A stretch of 64,000 nucleotides of DNA. Origin: Sphingobium sp. (lineage in GTDB: Bacteria; Pseudomonadota; Alphaproteobacteria; Sphingomonadales; Sphingomonadaceae). The position numbers and the translations under genes were made by a program. The stretch spans positions 310,001 to 374,000 of the forward strand of contig SPEL01000003.1 in NCBI GenBank assembly GCA_009360885.1. The letters run 5' to 3'. Positions 57,829-64,000 of the stretch are shown here, one piece after another (the stretch's first letter is position 1; each line of letters begins with the position of its first letter). The notes beneath the pieces were generated by a model, which worked only from the letters and a program-made list of their open reading frames with translations, was not told where the DNA came from and ran no database searches.

Positions 57829-59558
57829 TCTGCGACGACGATTTCCGTATCCGGCCCGGCCGCATACGCTCGCGAGGAAACCAGCGGACCCGGCCTGCCA
57901 TCAACCAGGTGCTTGCAGCAACGCAGCGTGCGGGAGGCATCGGTACGGGGGGACGTGCCCGATCCTCGGGACCGGGCTTCTCAACCTTCGGGCGTGGCAG
58001 GGTAGCAAGCATCCGCTCCACCCATCGCCTCGGCAGCCGCGCACGCAATGTCGTTATCAAGACACGCGTGGTCCGGCATGGCGGCCGCTCGTCACTCGCC
58101 GCGCATCTCAATTATCTACAGCGTGAAGGCGTTACCCGCGACGGCGAGCGGGGCGTACTGTTCGGGCCGGAGGGAGACAATCTCGACCGCAATGCGTTCG
58201 CCTCCGCTTGCGAGGACGACAGGCATCATTTCCGCTTCATCGTTTCGCCCGAGAATGCAGCCGGGATGCGCGATCTCAAGGGCTTCACCCGTGATCTCAT
58301 GGCGCGGATGGAGCAGGATCTTGGCACCCGTCTCGACTGGCGGGCGGTTGAACACTGGAACACCGATAATCCCCATATCCATGTCATTGTCCGGGGGCGG
58401 GCCGATGATGGCCGAGATCTTGTCATCGCCCGTGATTATATCCGCGAGGGAATGCGGGCGACGGCACGTGAGATCGTCACGCAGGAACTCGGGCTTCGCA
58501 CTGATCTCGATATCCGGCAATCGCTGGAACGGCAGATTGAGGCTGAACGCTGGACCGACATCGACCGCACGCTTGCCCAGGAGCGCGATCACAACGGCAT
58601 CATCGACACAGCGCCCGAACGGGGCGCTCCTCCCGGCCCGGACCATAGCTTGCGGATCGGTCGCCTGCGCAAGCTGGAGGGGCTGGGTCTCGCCAGCGAG
58701 ATCGCGCCGGGTCAATGGACGATGCGTGGTGATGCCGAGACGACGCTGCGCGAGTTACAGACACGCGGCGACATCATCAAACGCATGCATCAGGCAATGA
58801 CGGAACGCGGCATTAACCGGGGAGTTGGCAGCTACGTGCTGGACCCCGATCCCGGCAAACCGGTGATCGGGAGGCTGATCGACCGGGGCTTACATGACGA
58901 ACTCAATGGTAGCGCATATGCCATCGTCGACGGCATCGACGGACGCACACATCATATCCGATTTCCCGACATCGAAGCGACCGGCGATTGCAGGCCGGGC
59001 TCCATCGTCGAACTGCGCTATTTCGAGGACCGGAAGGGTCAGCAGCGAATGGCGCTCGCAGTACGCTCGGACATGGATATTGCCGAACAGATTACTGCGC
59101 CGGGGGCGACCTGGCTCGACCGCCGCAATCTGTCAGCCGATGGGTGTAACCTTGGTGGAGGGTTTGGGGCTGAGGTACGGGATGCCATGGAAGCGCGCGC
59201 GAAGTATCTCGCTGACGAGGGATTGGCACGAAGACAGGGCCAGCGCATCATTTTTGCGCGGGGGCTGCTTGACACGCTCAAACAGCGCGAACTGGATGCC
59301 ACAGCCGCAAAGCTGTCCGCCGAGATCGGGCTACCGCATACGCCATCGCAGACGGGCGACTATATCATGGGCACCGTGCGCCAGCGCCTCACACTGGCAT
59401 CGGGCCGCTATGCGATGATCGACAATACGCTCGGCTTCCAGCTCGTCCCATGGTCGCCGTCGCTCGACAGGCAGATGGGCAAGCACATTTCCGGCATCAT
59501 GCGCGGTGATGGCGGTGTGGACTGGTCGTTCGGACGTGGTCGTGGGCTGGGATTGTGA
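57825..59558 (+). CDS. Relaxase with DUF3363 domain (577 aa)
   Basis: Nicks the transfer origin and pilots the strand into the recipient. The N-terminal relaxase domain (about 55-210) has VVRHGGRSSLAAHLNYLQR and the metal-binding HxH in NPHIHVIVRG (about residue 180). A long C-terminal DUF3363 part follows from about residue 240. The N-terminus is basic. ATG 57825 lies after CGGAG. The downstream gap to traG is 76 bases. A candidate inverted repeat lies just upstream. Confidence 0.9.
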   Translation: MICDDDFRIRPGRIRSRGNQRTRPAINQVLAATQRAGGIGTGGRARSSGPGFSTFGRGRVASIRSTHRLGSRARNVVIKTRVVRHGGRSSLAAHLNYLQREGVTRDGERGVLFGPEGDNLDRNAFASACEDDRHHFRFIVSPENAAGMRDLKGFTRDLMARMEQDLGTRLDWRAVEHWNTDNPHIHVIVRGRADDGRDLVIARDYIREGMRATAREIVTQELGLRTDLDIRQSLERQIEAERWTDIDRTLAQERDHNGIIDTAPERGAPPGPDHSLRIGRLRKLEGLGLASEIAPGQWTMRGDAETTLRELQTRGDIIKRMHQAMTERGINRGVGSYVLDPDPGKPVIGRLIDRGLHDELNGSAYAIVDGIDGRTHHIRFPDIEATGDCRPGSIVELRYFEDRKGQQRMALAVRSDMDIAEQITAPGATWLDRRNLSADGCNLGGGFGAEVRDAMEARAKYLADEGLARRQGQRIIFARGLLDTLKQRELDATAAKLSAEIGLPHTPSQTGDYIMGTVRQRLTLASGRYAMIDNTLGFQLVPWSPSLDRQMGKHISGIMRGDGGVDWSFGRGRGLGL

Positions 59559-59634
59559 ACCTTCGTGCAGATGCCTCCCAAGCGGCGGGCAATGATTATG
59601 CGCCTTCTTTTCCTCTCCTTCTCATGGAGTATTG

Positions 59635-61692
59635 ATGATGTCCGCAACCAAAATACTCTGGGGCCAGATCATCACGGTCTTCCTGATCGTGCTGATAGCG
59701 ATCTGGAGTGCGACGCAATGGACAGCCTCGTCGTTGGCCTATCAGCCCGAGCTTGGGCCACCCTGGTTCATGGTCGGCGACTGGCCGATCTATCCGCCGC
59801 CAGCCTTCTTCTGGTGGTGGTTCTCGTTTGATGCCTATGCACCTGATATCTTCCAGACCGGTTCCTATATCGCCGTTTCCGGCGGCTTCCTGTCGATCGC
59901 GGTGGCCATCGCCATGTCAGTCTGGCGCGCGCGGGAGCTGAAGAACGCCGAAACCTTTGGTTCCGCACGCTGGGCCAGCGAAAAGGAAATTCGCAAAGCC
60001 GGGTTGCTCGGTAATGATGGAGTAGTGCTGGGCCAGTTTGAACGTGCTTATCTACGCCATGATGGACCGGAGCACGTGCTCTGCTATGCGCCAACCCGCA
60101 GCGGCAAGGGCGTCGGCCTTGTCGTGCCTTCGCTCCTGACATGGCCTGGCTCGGCCATCGTTCACGACATCAAGGGCGAGAACTGGACGCTGACTGCAGG
60201 TTTTCGTGCGGGACATGGCCGGGTGTTGCTGTTCGATCCTACCAACATACTATCGGCCGCCTATAATCCTTTGCTGGAAGTGCGGCGCGGGCAGTGGGAA
60301 GTGCGCGACGTGCAGAACGTGGCCGATGTGCTGGTTGATCCCGAAGGTTCGCTCGAACGGCGCAACCATTGGGAAAAGACTAGCCACGCGCTGCTGGTCG
60401 GTGCAATCCTCCATGTGCTCTATGCTGAACCCGACAAGACACTGGCCGGCGTGGCCGCGTTCCTGTCAGATCCCGCGCGGCCGATCGAGTCAACCCTCGA
60501 TCGGATGATGGCGACTCCGCATCTGGGCGAAGCGGGCGTGCATCCCGTGATCGCGTCCGCCGCGCGCGAGCTCCTCAACAAAAGCGAGAATGAAAGGTCG
60601 GGTGTCCTGTCCACCGCTATGTCCTTCTTAGGTTTGTATCGCGATCCGGTAGTGGCGCAGGTGACGCGCTGCTGCCAGTGGCGCATCGCTGACCTTGTCA
60701 GTGGCACCCAGCCGGTTACGCTCTATCTGGTGGTTCCGCCTTCCGACATTTCGCGGACCAGGCCGCTTATTCGTCTTATGCTCAACCAGATCGGGCGACG
60801 ACTGACCGAGGAACTGAACCCGACCGGTCAGCGGCATCGCATGTTACTGATGCTCGACGAGTTCCCGGCGCTGGGAAGGCTTGACTTCTTCGAAAGTGCA
60901 TTGGCGTTCATGGCTGGCTACGGGATTAAGGGATTCCTGATCGCGCAGAGCCTCAACCAGATTGAGAAAGCCTATGGGCGGGACAATGCTATCCTCGACA
61001 ACTGCCATGTTCGGGTGAGTTTCGCGACTAACAATGAGCAGACGGGAGAACGTGTATCGAAGGCTCTCGGCACCAAAACCGAGATGCGGGCGATGAAGAA
61101 CTATGCCGGACACCGGCTTTCGCCATGGCTAGGACATCTGATGGTGTCGCGCTCCGAAACAGCCCGCCAGCTTCTCACGCAGGGCGAGGTCATGCAGCTT
61201 CCGCCCGACGAAGAAATCGTCATGGTATCGGGCGTCAATCCGATACGCGCGAAGAAGGCAACTTATTATACCGACCCCCGCCTGGCCAGACGGATCATGG
61301 TACCGCCCGATCCGGCTGACTGGATCGATCGGGAAGTCCGCCCCGACGACTGGCGCGACTTACCATCCATTGCCCCCGACGACGCGATGATGCGGACCTT
61401 CGCACGCAAGCGGGAAGAAGCGAAAGGAAGCGGACAACCGGAATGCGAGGAGGAGGGGAAAAAGTCTGACACAACCGACGAAAGCAAAACAGCCACCGAT
61501 ATCCGTCAGGAACCCGAGCAGGAACGGCATCTCGATATTGCGCCCAAACCCCTGCCCGCGCCGGTCAACGAGTTCGATCCTGACGAACCGGAACCCGATG
61601 CGGACGCAATCCGCAACCGGGCAATCCTCCGGGACCAAATAATAAATGCGCGTCGGGCTTCTATGGATCGCGATGACGGGATCGAGCTATGA
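59635..61692 (+). CDS. traG: Type IV coupling protein TraG/VirD4
   Basis: An ATPase that links the relaxosome to the secretion channel, 685 residues. Two N-terminal membrane segments (about 9-29 and 75-100) anchor it. Walker A is in CYAPTRSGKGVGLVVP (about residue 155) and Walker B in LLMLDEFPALG (about 404). The C-terminal 90 residues are acidic, Glu/Lys-rich and probably disordered. Two in-frame ATGs (59635, 59638) follow the GGAG at 59626. The stop overlaps the copG-like start by four bases. Confidence 0.92.
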   Translation: MMSATKILWGQIITVFLIVLIAIWSATQWTASSLAYQPELGPPWFMVGDWPIYPPPAFFWWWFSFDAYAPDIFQTGSYIAVSGGFLSIAVAIAMSVWRARELKNAETFGSARWASEKEIRKAGLLGNDGVVLGQFERAYLRHDGPEHVLCYAPTRSGKGVGLVVPSLLTWPGSAIVHDIKGENWTLTAGFRAGHGRVLLFDPTNILSAAYNPLLEVRRGQWEVRDVQNVADVLVDPEGSLERRNHWEKTSHALLVGAILHVLYAEPDKTLAGVAAFLSDPARPIESTLDRMMATPHLGEAGVHPVIASAARELLNKSENERSGVLSTAMSFLGLYRDPVVAQVTRCCQWRIADLVSGTQPVTLYLVVPPSDISRTRPLIRLMLNQIGRRLTEELNPTGQRHRMLLMLDEFPALGRLDFFESALAFMAGYGIKGFLIAQSLNQIEKAYGRDNAILDNCHVRVSFATNNEQTGERVSKALGTKTEMRAMKNYAGHRLSPWLGHLMVSRSETARQLLTQGEVMQLPPDEEIVMVSGVNPIRAKKATYYTDPRLARRIMVPPDPADWIDREVRPDDWRDLPSIAPDDAMMRTFARKREEAKGSGQPECEEEGKKSDTTDESKTATDIRQEPEQERHLDIAPKPLPAPVNEFDPDEPEPDADAIRNRAILRDQIINARRASMDRDDGIEL

Positions 61693-62105
61693 GCAAGGAC
61701 AGGCTGTCGGTCTATCTCGACCGGGACATCATGCAGGCGCTGGCCTCCTATGCTGATCGGCGCGGGCAATCCCGCTCGCTGGTCGCGGAAGCGGCCATCG
61801 CATCCTTTCTTTCTCCCGATGGCGACGAACGGCGCGAAGCGGCGATGGCGAAGCGCATTGACCGGCTGGACCGCAAGATGGCGCGGATCGAACGTGATGT
61901 TGGCATCAGCGTCGAGATGATCGCACAGTTCGTGCGCTTCTGGCTGACATCGACTCCGCCACCGCCCGAGACGGAACGCGCGGCGCTGCGCCGTCTGGGG
62001 AATGACCGTTACGATGCATTTATCGAAGCGCTGGGCCGCAGGCTCGCTAACGGGCCAAAGATTAGAGAGGAAATTCGTGAAGATGTAACACCCCTATCCG
62101 AATAG
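61689..62105 (+). CDS. CopG-family ribbon-helix-helix protein (138 aa)
   Basis: RLSVYLDRDIMQALASYADRRGQSRSLVAEAAI (in part) is a ribbon-helix-helix domain at residues about 5-40. A helical middle with KRIDRLDRKMARIERDVG and a C-terminal region follow. It is the regulator usually found between traG and trbB in this class of element, presumably controlling the trb operon. ATGA overlap with traG. Confidence 0.85.
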   Translation: MSKDRLSVYLDRDIMQALASYADRRGQSRSLVAEAAIASFLSPDGDERREAAMAKRIDRLDRKMARIERDVGISVEMIAQFVRFWLTSTPPPPETERAALRRLGNDRYDAFIEALGRRLANGPKIREEIREDVTPLSE

Positions 62106-62199
62106 GTGGTGAATATGGCTGGCGTTTATTCTTCCACAGTCAGGTCCCATTCTGACCTAAAGTCTGGACGAACAAAGACTATCCCGTCAAATTAACCGG

Positions 62200-63027
62200 A
62201 TGGCGGTGATTCCTCTCTGTGTCCCCTTCGAGAGAAAGGACGAAGCGCGTCAGGCAGGTGCACGATGGGACGCCACGCAGCGTGTCTGGACCTGCCAGAC
62301 CGCCCTCCTTTCAACAGACGCCTATGCGCGATTGCGTCGGTTCGTACCGCGCATGTATCGTCCGGATTTGCAACCTCCCTATATCCGGCCCTGGATGGTT
62401 CCTCAGACAGTATGGGGCAAAAATCTCCGGGCTCTTTTGCTCAAGAAAGAGTGGGATGTCATTCGCAAAGCAGCCTATGCGGCAAGCGGTAATCGCTGCC
62501 GTGTCTGTGGCGGGCGCGGCCCGCAATGGCCTGTCGAAGCGGATGAGGCTTGGGAGTATAATGATGAAACCCGGACGCAGACGCTAAAAGGCGTGATCGC
62601 GTTGTGCCCGGATTGTCATCATATTCGCCATTGGGGCAAGACGATGGTCGACGGGCATGAAGAGCAAGCCTTCATCCTTTTGATGCACATTAACCGTTGG
62701 ACCCGGACGCAGGCGGAGGATGCCGTCGCATTCGCGTTCGACCAGTGGGAGCGTCGCTCGCGCCATGAATGGGAAAGCGACTATAGTTGGGTGACGCGGG
62801 TTCATGGATTCCGCCCCGATGGAGATGGTGAACGACGGGCGAAAGCTGTCAATCGGGAACTGGTCAACAAGGCAGCCGCTCGCACCGGGCTGTTCGAACA
62901 AGAAACAGCAATGGGGCACATCCCTGACGAGCAGCCGACCAAACCAAAACCCGAACCGACGATTCGGATGCGCTCGCTGACACAATCCTCAATCATGGGC
63001 TATCTTCGGAAACTCACGGGCAGATAA
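62200..63027 (+). CDS. DUF5710-HNH nuclease-like fusion protein (275 aa)
   Basis: Residues about 4-35 (IPLCVPFERKDEARQAGARW, then DATQRVWTC) match DUF5710, a small domain found in TraC-type primases and other conjugative DNA-processing proteins. Residues about 97-150 hold CRVCGG and, after a spacer, CPDCHHIRHWGK, a zinc-bound HNH-like centre. The tail is basic. It lies between copG and trbB, where related elements usually have nothing. It could be an anti-host nuclease, a recombination helper or cargo. Confidence 0.7.
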   Translation: MAVIPLCVPFERKDEARQAGARWDATQRVWTCQTALLSTDAYARLRRFVPRMYRPDLQPPYIRPWMVPQTVWGKNLRALLLKKEWDVIRKAAYAASGNRCRVCGGRGPQWPVEADEAWEYNDETRTQTLKGVIALCPDCHHIRHWGKTMVDGHEEQAFILLMHINRWTRTQAEDAVAFAFDQWERRSRHEWESDYSWVTRVHGFRPDGDGERRAKAVNRELVNKAAARTGLFEQETAMGHIPDEQPTKPKPEPTIRMRSLTQSSIMGYLRKLTGR

Positions 63028-63157
63028 TTCCGCCCTCCGTATGTATCTGCCGCCTCTTATACTACGCCATCACTGAACTGTTGCACGAAGCCACTTTCTG
63101 TCTCTCTTGATGTTCCCCTGATGCCATGCGGATGGTCGCATGGTCCGTTTCAGGGGC

Positions 63158-64000
63158 ATGATATTGACCGTTCACCCGATCCGTTCCGAGGCAATTTCAC
63201 GCGGCGCGCGCATGCTGCGCACGGCGCTGGGGCCGTCGATCGCAACTTGGCTCGACGATGCTGCGGTCATCGAGGTGATACTCAATCCTGATGGCCGATT
63301 ATGGGTCGATCGGCTCGGCGAAGGCATCAGCGATACAGGGTTAACGCTGACTGCAGAGGATGGGGAACGCATCATCCGCCTCGTCGCCCATCATGTCGGA
63401 GTCGAAGTCCATGCAAGCAGCCCCCGTGTCTCGGCGGAGCTGCCTGAAGGGGGCGAACGTTTCGAAGGCCTGCTGCCTCCCGTGGTCGCAGCGCCAGCCT
63501 TCGCGATCCGTAAACCCGCTGTCGCGCTGTTTACGCTGGACGACTATGTGGCCTCCGGGATCATGTCATCCGTGGAGGCCGAGGCACTTCGACACGGTGT
63601 CAGGACCCGCGCCAACATCCTTGTCGCTGGCGGCACAGGCACAGGCAAGACCACGCTGGTGAACGCGCTTCTGGCAGAGGTCGCCAAGACGAACGACCGT
63701 ATCGTGCTGATCGAAGACACGCGCGAGTTGCAATGCGCCGCGCCTAACCTCGTCGCGATGCGTACAAAGGAAGGCGTCGTCACCATGTCCGATCTGGTGC
63801 GCTGCGCGCTGCGCCTGCGACCGGATCGCATCCCGATTGGCGAGGTGCGCGGACCTGAGGCGCTGGATCTGCTCAAAGCATGGGGCACCGGTCATCCCGG
63901 AGGTGTCGGCACAATCCATGCTGGCAGCGCGCTTGGCGCGCTGCGGCGGATGGAACAACTCATCCAGGAGGTAGTGGTGACGGTACCGCGAGCACTGCTG
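63158..64000 (+). CDS. trbB: Conjugative transfer ATPase TrbB, 3' end cut by the window
   Basis: A VirB11-like hexameric ATPase of the mating channel. From ATG 63158 ([20 protein letters not shown]) 281 codons are present to the window edge. The N-terminal domain is followed by Walker [10 protein letters not shown] (about residue 161), the Asp box [10 protein letters not shown] and the His box [15 protein letters not shown]. The family is about 320-330 residues, so some 40 residues are missing. GGGG precedes the start. It presumably heads the trb operon. Confidence 0.92.
   Translation, partial: MILTVHPIRSEAISRGARMLRTALGPSIATWLDDAAVIEVILNPDGRLWVDRLGEGISDTGLTLTAEDGERIIRLVAHHVGVEVHASSPRVSAELPEGGERFEGLLPPVVAAPAFAIRKPAVALFTLDDYVASGIMSSVEAEALRHGVRTRANILVAGGTGTGKTTLVNALLAEVAKTNDRIVLIEDTRELQCAAPNLVAMRTKEGVVTMSDLVRCALRLRPDRIPIGEVRGPEALDLLKAWGTGHPGGVGTIHAGSALGALRRMEQLIQEVVVTVPRALL

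Larger units (their letters stand above)
48909..64000. mobile_element. Integrative conjugative element, left part
   Basis: From tRNA-Leu to the window end lie a large serine recombinase, a toxin-antitoxin pair, an orphan methyltransferase, RovC-like and AlpA-like regulators, RepA with an apparent origin, and DUF2840, TraF, a transglycosylase, a DUF3363 relaxase, TraG, CopG and TrbB in the order seen in Tn4371-like and related proteobacterial elements. The trb genes after trbB and the right attachment site are outside the window. The codon choice looks more GC-rich than the chromosome to its left. Confidence 0.88.

Overview
The window is alphaproteobacterial DNA, most probably from the Sphingomonadales. 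Support for this is the pairing of a CtrA cell-cycle regulator with a CcrM GANTC methyltransferase, the GANTC clusters in front of both genes, the sphingomonad-like TonB receptor, aa3-oxidase subunit IV and ScfR/RamB-type regulator, and short dispersed repeats of a kind common in this order. I cannot name a genus from the sequence alone.

Layout. Positions 1-4174 are the integrase-proximal end of a prophage-like element inserted at the 3' end of a tRNA-Tyr gene. It is a chain of small, mostly four-base-overlapping genes ending in a tyrosine integrase. Positions 4175-48962 are ordinary chromosome. This holds rlmB, ctrA, an acyltransferase, a pseudouridine synthase with arfB, a truncated haemoglobin, polA, a class A beta-lactamase-like gene, an alpha/beta hydrolase, small membrane proteins, an NtrC-type regulator, ccrM-folP, the tight cluster glmM-DUF1272-thiD-rnhB, a peptide transporter, exopolysaccharide genes, a TonB receptor, the glyoxylate-shunt set (ScfR-like regulator, aceA, glcB) and the glutamate synthase operon gltD-DUF2059-DUF2059-gltB. 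From about 48909 to the window end lies a second element, an integrative conjugative element at tRNA-Leu(CAG). It carries a large serine recombinase, a ParE/ParD-like toxin-antitoxin pair, an orphan DNA methyltransferase, a RepA replicon with iteron-like repeats and DnaA boxes, and the mobilisation and transfer genes (DUF2840, traF, lytic transglycosylase, relaxase, traG, copG, trbB).

How the parts work together. CtrA and CcrM are the master transcription and methylation regulators of the alphaproteobacterial cell cycle, and their control regions here are dense in the CcrM target site. AceA and GlcB are the two committed enzymes of the glyoxylate shunt and lie beside their probable regulator. 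GltB and GltD make glutamate from glutamine and 2-oxoglutarate, and two secreted DUF2059 proteins are translationally coupled between them. On the conjugative element, RepA and its predicted origin would replicate the excised circle. The relaxase, coupling protein and Trb ATPase would move it.

The most striking unexplained signal is at 15183-15339. A perfect FNR/Dnr box stands at exactly class-II spacing from a -10-like hexamer. It is followed by a short non-coding stretch with a stem-loop, a CUCCUCCUC anti-Shine-Dalgarno run and a strong intrinsic terminator. This looks like an oxygen-controlled trans-acting small RNA, analogous in logic to enterobacterial FnrS.
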